Assembly: GCA_023213395.1 (NCBI GenBank)
Contig: CM041465.1
Coordinates: forward strand, 235,855,741 to 235,919,740
Source: Cycas panzhihuaensis
Taxonomy: Eukaryota > Cycadophyta
Reading direction: 5' to 3'
DNA: 64,000 nt
In this document: piece by piece, positions 36,570 through 47,859 of the stretch
How the letters are laid out: the number at the start of each line of letters is the position of its first letter
Numbering within the stretch: position 1 is the stretch's first letter
Program-made: the position numbers and the translations under genes
The notes under the pieces: model-generated
The model's database searches: none
The model's input: the letters and a program-made list of their open reading frames with translations, nothing else
Told to the model about the DNA's origin: nothing

Positions 36570-38880
36570 CTATTTTACCCAGAGACTCATACCATGTCAT
36601 CTCTATCACAACCTACTCAAATTAATCCCATAGGTAGAGACAATGAGTTGATTGAGGTAGACCCTTCACCTGATGCCATATGGTCTCCTTACCCTTCTCA
36701 TCCTTCTTCATGAAGACTTGTGTCACGACCTCATTCCCTGTTTATGGAGGAAGTTGATGACTGCAAATTGACTTATTTGTAACCTCATCAATCTTCTTTT
36801 AGGCAACAAGCTAAGATCCATTCTTTCCATTCCATACCTCCTACTTATAGAGGTGATACCACTATTGTTACTCATGGAATCCCTAGTGCCATGCACATAC
36901 CCACTTCTAGTCAAGTGGTTATGGCCTCATCTAGTTTATGACCGATTCACTCTTACTCCACTAGGATTGCCCTTCATATCCTATTTCTTCTACCACTCAA
37001 GTACTCCTTCATGCATCACATACTACTTGGAACCATGGTGTTAGATCTCACCCACTATCCCTAAGAGCATCTAATGTTATTTCCTCATCATAACATGTTT
37101 CTCACATTTATTCAACTCATCTACATACTTCAATATGAAAATCACAACCTTTGAGGACTTCTAGTCCTACTTCCTTTTCATATATTCCTAGACCTACTGC
37201 ACAACTGAATCTCTTATACACCTTTAACTTAAGCTTCCCTCAAAATCTTATACCTCAAACTAATTATATGGTTAACCTTGCAGCATGGTTTATTCCTCCC
37301 TCTACTCTCCCACCTCATGATGTTTCAACAACAATAAATGTAATACCATCTACTCTCCCACCTCATGATGTTTCACAACAATAAATGTAATCCCAACAAC
37401 CTATCTATTCATCTATTCCTCATCTATCATACTTACCTCAATGTTCTACTACATTGAGGCCAAGGAGGCCTTTCCTAGATTATATGAATTCTTCCTTCTT
37501 ATATGAGGTCTTCTCACTTATGCCCCCATTCCTCCCTGAGTTGCCCAAATATTCTAGTGACTCTTCTCAAGATGTTGCCTCCTATATATAGACATTTGTG
37601 CATACTTGTATAGATTTTATGCCATATGACTATGTTATAATACCTCTATTTCTTAAATCACTTCAAGATGATCCCTTGAAGTGGTTTTATTATCTCCCTT
37701 TAGCCTCTATTCTCTCGTTTCAATAATTAGTTGACTTGTCTATCAATTATTTTGATATAGCAAAACCGTTTGAATCAGACATCAAATCCTTATTGGCAAT
37801 TGCACAAAATCATGATGAAGCTTATAAGAATTTCATTAGGAGATTTTAGGACTAAGTACATGCTTACCATTCACATCTTTATCCTAGTTTGTTATTTCAT
37901 TTATTTACAAATGCATTAAGGCCTTATGTACATTTAGAAGTTTTGAAACTTGGTATTGTTGTTTGGATTTAGAGACATTCAAAATAAAAGCGGGTATCAA
38001 GAATGCTGAGAAACCTATTACTTCTAAAGAATCAATTCATCTTATGAAGGCTACCCTCCAAAGCCTACATATAATCATCTTACTTCTTCAATTAGGTCAC
38101 CTAAGCACACGATCAATACTAAGTTACATGTTGATGGTTCATCTTAGGCTCAACCCTCACAAGAGACCAAAGTCATTCACTTGGATAAGGGAAGGGAGAA
38201 ATAAGGTCCTCCCCCACCTCCTCCTCCATCTAGAAAGATGAAATGGTGCTCTTATCATCAAACATATGTATATGATAGGAGTGAGTGATGAACTATTAAA
38301 AATGCAACTCATAATACAAACACCCAAGTAAACTATTTTTCCAAGTCACCATAATATCAAATGATCCACAAGGATCCATTACCTCAACATGGTAAGAAAA
38401 TTAGTAAAGATGATAAAGGCAAGGAGGAGTAAACACAAGATAATGAAGATGAACCTTCAAGCTCTAATTCATCAAAAAAGACTACCACTCCCACAAATGA
38501 TTCAACAAAAAGAAACACCAATCAATCCTACCCACCTCTGAAAGGTGGTGACACCAAGAGAACAATAAGCATGGTGGGGACTACAAAGAGTACATATCCA
38601 TCTAAATTAGCTAATGATTTAATAGTGAGGAATCCTAACTGTTTACCTCTAATACCCCCACGTCTCATCAGGTTTAGGTCCATTCCCTCTAGTATAAAGG
38701 ATGGATCTTTCTCTTTGGTAAAAGAGTTAAAAACCATTCCAACTAGTATATTAGTCATCAATTTGTTGAAATATTGCCCTAAGTAATGTCAACTTTTGTT
38801 TGATACATTGGGAGTCCCTATGGTAGTTTCCTCACCTACTTCCATACTTACTTTTGATTTGGCTTCCTTGTCTACTCATT
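36570..38880 (+). pseudogene. Ty3/gypsy gag, element C
   Basis: A Ser/Pro-rich N-terminal part (36570-37440) precedes the gag domain at about 37530-37960: FVHTCIDFMPYDYVI, DDPLKWFYYLPLASILSF, INYFDIAKPFES, LRPYVHLEVLKLG. The knuckle region near 38240 reads WCSYHQTYVYDRSE, so the second His and last Cys of the C-H-H-C pattern seen in D are lost. A 48-bp tandem duplication lies at 37301-37395. Stops and frameshifts are present. Confidence 0.78.
37301..37395 (+). repeat. Tandem 48/47-bp duplication in gag of C
   Basis: Two head-to-tail copies begin TCTACTCTCCCACCTCATGA (37301 and 37349). They differ by one deleted base and a few substitutions. Confidence 0.92.
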
Positions 38881-39290
38881 TTGCTCATACGTCCAATGAT
38901 ATACCTCCATTCTACATTAAGATTATTAAGGATAATATCAACCTCAAGGGAGTGATTATTGATGAGGGATCATTTGTCAATGTAATCCCTCTTCATCTCA
39001 TTGTGGATTTGGAGGTTTTTTTCTTTGATCTATATGAGTGGATTTGCCAAGGGTATGATAAAAATCAAAAGGTGCCCTTGGGTTAAGTAACTCTTCCCCT
39101 CATATTAGAAGAAAATACAATGCTTATTGAGCTCACTATCATTGACTTAGATCTAGAATATAACATTCTTTTGGGTAGACCTTGGATTTCCCAAATGCTA
39201 ACTATTTGTTCATCCCTATTAAGTGAACTTAGGTTCATCCATGAGGGACAACTTAAAATCATTAAATGAAAGCCAAAACCTATTAAGCAA
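38881..39290 (+). pseudogene. Ty3/gypsy aspartic protease, element C
   Basis: PPFYIKIIKDNINLKGVIID followed by EGSFVNVIPLHL holds the catalytic Asp as D-E-G, and NILLGRPWISQM is the distal block. A TAA follows KVPLG, where the pattern of the family leads one to expect Gln. The long frame 39312-39890 downstream is the protease-RT linker. Confidence 0.82.
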
Positions 39291-40620
39291 CTAGTCCCTC
39301 TCATCAAGACTTTGCCTAAACTGGGTGAATCTTCCAACTCTGTAGAATACTTCTTTCAATCACTTGGTTTAGGGCAATACCTTTCTATTGAAGCCCCTTC
39401 AGCTCACTTAGAAGTGAAGGACATGGGTTTGGTTGAGATTGTTCCTTTATTGTCAAGTTTCTTATATGCTCCTATGCCTTCACACTTGACTGACTGTTCT
39501 TTGGCTTTGTCCTCTTTCATTGCTTTTCATGAAGAAGTAACCTCTTTTTCTATTATACCTCATGGAAGCCCACCTCCAACTAGGCCTATTTATACAAGTA
39601 CCTTTCCTCCAATTCAACATTGCTTTTTGCAGGTTTTTTACTTGCCTTTAGGGAAAAATATAATGGTTCCTCCTATTACCAATTCCTCACTGGCTACTTC
39701 TTTAACTTTAACTATAAATGATTTATATGTTAATGTTTCCCCAACCTTCTCTCACTCTCTTTTCTTTAAGACATGGTTAAATAAGCATGAGAGGAATAGG
39801 TTGTTGCATCAGCACCTAGACTTGGAGTCAAATGGTGAAGATATTAATCCACTTAATTCAGGACAAAATAGTCGAGATCCTTCCACTTGAGTATAGGAAG
39901 TTAATTCCATTTGTGCTGTCTCTTTCCCTTTCTGTCCTCATGTGGATCATCATATATCTTTACTTGTCTTGATATTTGGATCTCACCATGATCACAACAT
40001 AGATAATTAAGAGTTTAAACAAGCTTTTTCTTTGATTTGGGAGTTTAGAGATAGGCCCATACTTTTTTCTCAAGTTTTATCAATCATAGAGTTTCTTCCC
40101 ACTCCAAACTCTTTAATTGGTCCTCTTTCACCTTTTTCACCTATCTCTCCTTCCACTTCTTAACCGAAAAACCTTCGCCTCATAAACCTCTTTCACCTTA
40201 ATCATTTTGAGAATCATGAAGTGATCATTGAGCATCTAGTAGGCTTATCACTTGGTTTTCCTCATGGACATCATAAGTTGGGATTTTCTAAAGTTAAAGT
40301 TGATCATTCTCAACCCTAAGAGTCTATTTCTTTAATTGAACCTACCCCTCCTCATTTTGAGAAAAGAAATATGATGCTCATGGAATAAACTATTGATCTA
40401 GATTTAGAGATAGAGGGTACCCCTAGAATTATTAAGTTGGGAGCTAGTTATACTCCCTAAGAGATTGCTCAATTTAAGGATCTATTATGTGAATTCTGCT
40501 TAGTTTTTGCATGGGACTATAAAGGCATGTAAGGCCTTAAATCCCAAATCATTGAACATAACATTACCGTTATTCTTAGCATGAAAGCCAAATGGAAAAA
40601 GAAACACCTTATCCATATGT
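39291..40620 (+). pseudogene. Protease-RT linker, element C
   Basis: A 192-codon open stretch (39312-39890; GESSNSVEYFFQSLGLGQYL) of unknown fold is followed by LRLINLNHFENHEV-like, HFEKRNMMLM and FAWDYKGM segments. These match the linker before RT in A, B and D. The region is family-specific and I recognise no domain in it. Confidence 0.65.
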
Positions 40621-41860
40621 ATCTCTCTCTTACCATTAAGTAAGTGGTAGAAAAGTTGTTAGGAGCTAGATTCATTGAGAGTGTTAACTATTCTTAATAG
40701 GTCTCTAATATAGTTCCTATAGCAAAGAAGAATGGTACGATTCAAATTTACATTGACTTTCATGACATTAATGATGCATATCCCAAAGACAATTTTCCTC
40801 TTCCCTTTCTTGATTAGATTTAGGATCAGATAGCTAGTTTTGAGGTAATGTCTTTTATAGATAGTTTTTTAGGATATAATCAGATTTCTATTATACCTCA
40901 TGATTGTCATAAGACTACTTTCGCCACTCCTTAGGGCACCTTCATTTATAAAGTCATGCCATTCAGATTAAAGAATGCTAGTGCGACATATCAAAGGGCT
41001 ATGGTCTATATTTTTCATGACTTAATTGGTAATATTATTGCTATATATTTAGATGATATGCTCGCCCTTTCACATAAGAGATCTGATTATTTGCATGATT
41101 TGAGAACCATTTTTGAAAGGTATAAAAAGTATTACTTATGTTTAAACCCTTGCAAATATGTTTTTACTACTATATTAGGGAAGGTATTAGGAAACATCAT
41201 TTCTTAAGATGGGATTAGAATTGATCCTAAGAAAATTGAAGCTATTATCCAAATGCCTCCCCCTAGGACTCAAAAACAAATCAAATCTTTTCTAGGTAGG
41301 CTTGGTTGCCTAAGATGTTTCATTTCCAATTTCACCTTAGATGCTAAGCCTATTACTAATCTTTTGAAGAAAGATGTTGAATTGTAATAGACTCCCCAAG
41401 TTTAAGAGTCCTTCGATAAGCTGAACCAAGCCTTGGTTCCTACTCTAGTTCTTGCCTTGCCAAGGTTTGATAAGCCATTTATTCTATATACTTCAGCTAC
41501 TAAGGAATCATTAACAGGCATGCTAATATAATAGGATGATTTTAGTAGAGAAAGGGCTATATATTTCATTAGTAGGACCCTCATGGTGGCCAAGCTTTAT
41601 TATCCTTTTCCTAAGAAAGAGTGCCTTGCTTTAGTTTTCATTACTAAGAAGATTTGCCACTACCTCCTTGGAAATAAGGTCCATCTTATTATCTAATCAG
41701 ACCCTATAAGGTATCTACTTACTAAGTCCAATCTTATTAGTTAGCTAGGTAAGTGATCTTTATTACTTCAAGAATTTGATTTGTAGGTGATCAATAGAAA
41801 ATCTAAGAAAGGCATGATCATTCTAGAGATCATGGCTAATGCTTCTCTTCCCAACATTGT
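40621..41860 (+). pseudogene. Ty3/gypsy RT and native RNase H, element C
   Basis: RT: GTIQIYIDFHDINDAYPKD, TPxGTFIYKVMPFRLKNASA with ATYQRAM, and the catalytic IAIYLDDMLALS. Connection: FLGRLGCLRCFISNF. RNase H: FILYTSATKESLTGML with Ser for the first catalytic Asp, PKKECLALV with Glu, SDPIRYLLT with the next Asp. It is interrupted by TAG, TAA and TGA codons at Gln, Trp or Arg positions. Confidence 0.86.
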
Positions 41861-42049
41861 TAGTAAACTCATTGATGATTCCCTCCTAGATAAACATATC
41901 TTCCATATCCAATCCATCCCTTATGATGATCCATGGTATGGGGAGATTAGATTGTATCTTCATGATCAATCTTTCCCTTATCTTACTGCTTCAAAGAAGA
42001 GAAGATGAATTTGTGTTGCTACTAGGCAATATATTTTGCTTGATGATGT

Positions 42050-43196
42050 ATTATATAATCATTCTTTTGATGGGGTTCTACTAAGGTGCCTTTCACTTGA
42101 TGAGTCCTTAGTTGCCTTGATAGAATCCCATGAGGGGATATGTGGTGGGTACTTTGGTGGTCAATCAATAGCCTAATGTATTCTTTATATGGATTATTAT
42201 TGGCCCACCTTGTTTAAGAATGTCTACTCTTATGTTTAAAAGTGCCAAAAATACCATTCCCATATAACTTTGATACATCAACCTGCACCTTAGCCCTTCT
42301 CCCAATGGGGTCTCGACCTCATCGGACAAATCTTTCTAGCATCTTCAAATGGGCATAAGTTCATTATAACCATGATTGAATATTTTATAAATTGGAGTGA
42401 AGCTATCCCATTGGTTTCTGCTACTAGAAAGATTGTGGCAACATTCATATTTTAACATATTATTTATAGATATAGGATACCAGATGTTATTATTACTAAT
42501 AATGGAACCTTATTTTATAATCCCTATATTTGTGAGCTATGTGATAAGTTTTGTATTACCCATAGAGTATCTTCCCTATATCATTCTTAGGAAAATGGCT
42601 AGGTGGAAGTATTTAACAAGATCTTAGCTAAGATTCTGGCTAAGACAGTTGCTACTTCTCATAGGGATTAATACTCCTAGTTATTTCTGGCATTGTAAAC
42701 TTATAGGACCTCCATAAAAAATGCCATGAGTATGACACTATTTTTATCTATTTATGGTGTTGAAGCTATTTTACCATTAGAGGTTAAAATTCCTTCTCTA
42801 TATGTCTCATTGAAGGAGTTTACTGATGAACAGTTTCAAAGGGAAGCTTGCCTTCTAGAGCTTGAGAAGTTAGATAAAACTCACTTGCAGGCCTTGTAGA
42901 ACAATATGGTGTACAAGGCCAGGGTCCAAGCCACCTATGATAGGTATCTTAGACTGAGGAAGTTTAGTGTTGATGATAAAGTTTTAAAGTTGGAATATTT
43001 ACATGATATACAACGTAAATTTTCTCCTAAATGGACAAGACCTTTCTTGATAATTAAAGATTTAACTAATGGAGCCTATCAAATTTCAACATTGGAAGGA
43101 TTAAAGCTCAAGAGGCCTATTAATTCCCAATACTTGAGAAGATTTTATGCCTATCAACATCCGTATGACATACTCTATAATGAGCATAAACTATGA
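42050..43196 (+). pseudogene. Ty3/gypsy integrase, element C
   Basis: A zinc-finger remnant (CGGYFGGQS...KCQKYH) is followed by FSQWGLDLIGQIF with the first Asp, IITNNGTLFYN with the second Asp changed to Asn, and NG*VEVFNKIL with the Glu. The C-terminal module (FSVDDKVLKLEYLHD, KWTRPFLIIKDL, NGAYQISTLEGLKL) is well kept to 43196. Confidence 0.85.
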
Positions 43197-44190
43197 CTCT
43201 AAAGCTTGTTCCTTTGTATGATGAGTTAAAACTATAGGAAAATTCCTCTATTTTTTTTATTTCTCTTTGCTTTCATTGAGTATTATAGTGTTTTTGTGAT
43301 AGATCCTACTCATGATCATGTAAGTTATTTACTCTTTCTGGTATCTACATTGATTTTGAGTTTACCATCACCATATTTGGATCTCGTTCTCCTTTGGGTT
43401 CCATACTCAAAAGAGAACTTAGGCTCTAAACTTTATTTTACTTTCATCTCAGAAAGAGAAATACCTTCATTAGCTTCAAGTACCTATTCATTAGTTTAGA
43501 TTGAACTTTTATTTACTAGTTTATTATCTAGGGATTTCTTTCTTGGTCATATATCACTAATTGTTGATTGTTTCATTATCTTCAGTTCTCTCTATCAACC
43601 CTTTGGAACAGATATTCATTCTGTCACCTTCCCTTCACGCTTGGAGACACCATGCTCTTGATTTCCTCTTCTTTTCACGATTCATTCTTTAAGGAGATTG
43701 GCCTCTTTTATTTGTTCGATTATATTAAAAAGGAGAAATCCTTACTATGTTGAGTAGAAAAGTTTCTTAGGTGGATGATTATAATCCTTTTCTTGTAAAA
43801 AGTGGAAGTGGAGTAAAAGTTAAAAAATTAAAAATAAAAAAAAAAAAGTTAAAAAGTAAGTGAAAAGAAGTTTATTATTTTCATCCTCTTATAATCTAGG
43901 GCAAATCGCATGATGACTTTGTCACTACCTATCTATCTATAGGCTGGGTTCATTTAGATGAGTCATTCAGAATTTTCAGATCTAGCTACTTGGGTCCCCC
44001 ATGGCCTTAGTTACAATTGAACCCTACTTGATATTTTGTGGTTTTGATCATAATCATGTTACTCATGATCCTTCTTCTCTCCTCATCACTGTTATTAGAG
44101 GTCTACATTCATCACCATCTCGTTATTGATTAATTTCTACACCCTCCTTTATCGATCAAATAGTCTCCAAGTTTTGATCCTCTAATTCTC
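43197..44190 (+). other. Spacer between integrase and aRNH, element C
   Basis: No gene is supported. An ACTATGACTC motif related to the 44627 repeats lies at the start. Unlike in A and D, only 1 kb separates integrase from aRNH and no antisense PMD gene lies between. Confidence 0.5.
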
Positions 44191-44597
44191 ATGGCATTGA
44201 GTATCTTTACAGATGGGGGTAGTAGAGGAAACCCAAAACCATTTGCTTCTACTTGGTTGGTTTATGACCAATTAGGAAGCTCCCTTCTTTCCATAGGTTT
44301 TTTCATGCCTAGGGCAACCAATAATAAAGCTAAATACTTTGCTATTATAGGAGCCTGCTCAGATGTTTCTCACATTTACCTTAGACCTGTTACTTTATAT
44401 GTTAACTCTCAGGTTGTTATCTATCAATTGGTTGGAATGTATGAGGTCCACTCCTCATGACTCCTTCTTTTGCATCATCAAGCCTCATCATTATTATCCT
44501 CAATTGCTTCAGTGACTATTCAATATATACCTTGTGCCCTTAACCTCAAAGCTGACACTCTCATTTCCTTGATCCTTGATGATTATTTTGATTGACT
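44191..44597 (+). pseudogene. Archaeal-type RNase H (aRNH) ORF, element C, catalytic residues lost
   Basis: MALSIFTDGGSRGNPKPFAS keeps the first catalytic Asp. ATNNKAKY has Lys for the catalytic Glu and LYVNSQVV has Asn for the next Asp, both G-to-A type changes. A frameshift or stop lies at 44460, after which QYIPCALNLKADTLISLILD completes the C-terminus. It starts at its own ATG, separate from pol. Confidence 0.88.
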
Positions 44598-44626
44598 TAC
44601 TTATTTTAGCTAGGGGCATACCACTC

Positions 44627-44722
44627 TAGAATAAGTATAAACTACCACTCCAAAATGAATATAAACTACCACTCTGGAATGAGTCTAAACTACCATTCCA
44701 TGATTAGTATAAACTATTAGTT
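44627..44722. repeat. Four 24-bp tandem units with TAAACTACCA core
   Basis: The core (A/C)TAAACTACCA(C/T)TC recurs at 44637, 44661 and 44685 and, degenerate, at 44709. Single relatives lie just after integrase in B (24595), C (43186) and D (60028). Confidence 0.85.
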
Positions 44723-45439
44723 TAGTAAGACTATAGGTTAGGGTAGTTAGGAGATTGTGGAGATGGATATAAGACTAAGATAAGATATGTGAAAGAGCTA
44801 GACCCACATGGGAATCTTGGGTTGTGGAGGATCTTGGCAAGGAGCAAGTTCTTAAAAGCTTCTTGTTCCTAGATGGAGCCAACGAGGAATCTAATATACT
44901 CAGATAGATGGTTGTTTATTAAGTGAGATTAGTTTCATTTGGTAAACAACTCGCTTTCTTTATGGTATATTATATAAATGTGAGGTTACCCTATGTTTAT
45001 ATAATGTGTCAGGAGTATGATATGAGTTATATGAGTTTTCTTTTTGGGGGGTTCATATTACTCCATATTCTGCTTTTATAAACCTATTATTATTTAGGTT
45101 CTAGGTGGTTTTAAATTTATAAAAATAGAATAAGTAAACCTTTTACTTACCCCATTTTGATCTTCTATCTATCTTTTAGTTTTTATTCTTTCCCATAATT
45201 TTGTCTTTCCTAAACCATATTTACTCTGGATCAAGTATAAACTACCATGTATATAGTATAAAGGAAAATTTAAAAGAAAAGTACATAACCATAAAAGAAT
45301 AAAAGAAATTAAAAATGATAAAATTTATTACATATTTCATTGGAGAAGTCACAGTAATGAGTGTATCCTATTCTCAAATGTAAATGGGAATAAGAGGGAT
45401 GAAAGGTTTAACGGTAAGTAGTCATACACAAGTTTGAAA
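44723..45439 (+). other. 3' region of element C, possibly LTR
   Basis: Blocks near 44800-44920 align with 24840-25000 of B. No second copy is found upstream of C, so I cannot prove it is an LTR. No coding frame. Confidence 0.4.
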
Positions 45440-47050
45440 GAAAAGACATCAATATATACATGACATCAAAATATGGTACATTTGTCACCTAGGTGACTCA
45501 TAATACATACATCCATGATACATATTAAAGGCCCACAAAATGCCTCACATCATCCTCTTGTCTCCTACATAGTGTATCATACACTCATCATCCTTTTGAC
45601 TCTTGGTGAGACCCTTAAGGTACATCTAGACATGCTTTCTCCCTCCTTCTCAAAGTCTCCATGTGCCTAGGCTCTCTTCTGGGTGGGAGGTGGTGTCGCC
45701 CCTACTGCACTATAGTCCTAGTCGATGGAGTATACTTAGCTCCCACTTGAGTTAATGTCATCCTCCGTAGGTGTCTTCTCTCCTCCTCACCTACCCTTAA
45801 CTCCAACTCTCATATTTGTAGCTCTGCGCTTGTATCCATATAGAGGTCTTGAGCACTGGGTTCATGGCTATAAAACTCTATATGGTGCCCCAAGAGTCTA
45901 CGATCCACCACATTCCAAGAGGGTGCCTCATTTGATGCTGGAACATAAGGAAAGATCACCTCCAATGTCCTTTGAACCTCCCATAGTATAACTATCTCGT
46001 CACCTACCTAATAGAAACATGCCATATGTGATTAGTCCCTCAAAAATGAAAATAGACTCTCAAAAGAAAAGAAATATGATACAATGTGAGAAATAAACCA
46101 ATTAAACCACATACCTAGAGATCCTCCCCCTGCTAGCTTTCCACCTAATAACTCCCCTACTAATCATACCCCTCCTCCCTATGGCTCCTGATGAGCCTCT
46201 TGTGTAGCCAATCCCTCTTCAACTTTGCTCCCTTAATCCCTACACTAGTCATCAATAGACCCTAGCTCCATGCTCTAAATGGAGCCTCCTCTTTGCTCCA
46301 TGGGTGCTTCACCTCCTCGTCTAAGCACTTGGCTACTACCTCCTCTCCCTCTCCCTACTACAGGAGCCTCCTCTGCTATTGCCCTCTCTATGGTGTCCAT
46401 CTCATTATCACTCCATACTAGGAGCCCAACATACGCATCCTCTATCAGTTATCTCCTCATCATCCTATTAAGGAGAGGACTATGTGTGGTCCTCATAATT
46501 ATGGCTGGTCTGTTATGAATTCAGGATCTCATGTTCCATCTATTCATTCCCAGATCCATTAGTTTTAGATCTCCTAACTCTCCTCTTGGTCATATTAATG
46601 GAATATAGTTGTAGAGCCAACACATAAGGATAAAATTATATGAGAAACCACCTCTCCCTATCCTCCAAATCCTTAATAACTAGTGACTAATACTATCCAT
46701 AATGTACTTCCCCTAGTTGATCTGGATACCCTACTTATATCATCATACTATCCTTATCTACTAAACTGGGATCCCCATAAAATTATGTATCCTGGCTATC
46801 TAATAAATAATGAAGGGCAATGATCCTCCTCACCATTGGAATATCTCCTACTACCCTGATGGCCTCAATGGAGATCCTATGTTGATTTATCTGATCAATA
46901 AATCCTATCAAGTATGTATTGCAAACCATCTGAGACTTCTCATCTATCACCTTATTGAGGCAAACCCTCTCTCCATGCCAACTAATGCCTAAGATCCTAA
47001 TTACATCTCTCAGAGTGATCTCAAGGTCTTTGATCATACGTACTCTGAAT
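45440..47050 (-). pseudogene. Third antisense PMD gene copy
   Basis: Minus strand from the top: the PMD signature at 47037-46783 reads MIKDLEITLRDVIRILGISW, then HGERV, and IIALHYLLD. The linker at about 46460-46270 reads LIEDAYVGLLVWSDNEMD and an Arg/Gly-rich stretch. After the intron (about 46004-46114), the frame DEIVILWEVQRTLEVIFPYV continues to a coiled coil ELELRVGEEERRHLRRM. Layout matches copies A and D, but the sequence is more diverged. It lies between element C and the 5' LTR of D, so it belongs either to C (with aRNH before it) or to a separate element into which D inserted. Confidence 0.7.
46004..46114 (-). other. Intron in third antisense PMD copy
   Basis: Minus strand: donor CTCTAG|GTATGTGG at 46114; acceptor ATTAGGTAG|GTGACGAG at 46004 (TTAG|GTAG at 46008 is the alternative). 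The position in the protein matches the introns at 12156 and 61251. Confidence 0.6.
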
Positions 47051-47859
47051 ATGTTATAGCTTGGGATCTAGCAACCCATAAAATTGTGAAGAATTTCATA
47101 CTAGATCATGAGTTGGGTGGATCCACTCACTCGTGTGAGGCCACATGCTTGTAATATACTCCATCCTACCCCATCTAACTAACTGATAAGCTCTCCAATG
47201 GCTATCCTTTCATTTATATGATTCTCCACTTCTCTAAATTCAAAATTTTAATTTTTTCTAAGTTTTATTTGTTAAAACTTTAAAATGTAGTCATCTAATC
47301 AAAAAATATAGTTTCACTATGAACAATATAGTTTACATGACTTCACAGTGAAAAAGGTGACTTCTTCTAATGGCCCTAATATTGAAATTGAGTTTTTCAT
47401 TAGTTAGTTGTATTTTTCATTTGAAGATAATGTTTTTAGTGCATCAATTGCACTTTTCACACTATATCATCATATTTTTCATTAAAAGACTTAAAAAAAA
47501 AATTAATGCAGTCCACTCATCAGGTACCTTACTCTCTGCTCCATCTCGATGTTTGGAATCCCATAAAGCTAATCCCCTGTCTGAAAGAGCTCATAGTCAC
47601 TCTAGAAAATGAAGTGATCACCTTTGGAACTCTTGTTTTCTCCTCCTCTCATGCATGAAAATGGAGCTCATTTCCCTTCATTTTCCCACATATAGAGAGG
47701 CCTTTTTTGTTCTTTTTCCCTGCTGAATCTTCTTTGGCACTCGTGGAGTTTATTAAACTGGAATGTATCCCAGTTTAAGTATTATTCTCACCAAATCAAT
47801 ATTAAAACATCAAAAATATATATGTTTGCTTTGATAAAGCTAAATTATTGTTTTGTTAT
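47051..47859 (-). other. 5' region of third antisense PMD copy
   Basis: A minus-strand ATG segment near 47685 (ATGAAGGGAAATGAGCTCCA) and a CTCTATATGTGG TATA-like box near 47695 lie at the positions expected from A and D. The T-rich stretch at 47220-47500 is probably intronic. Confidence 0.35.
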
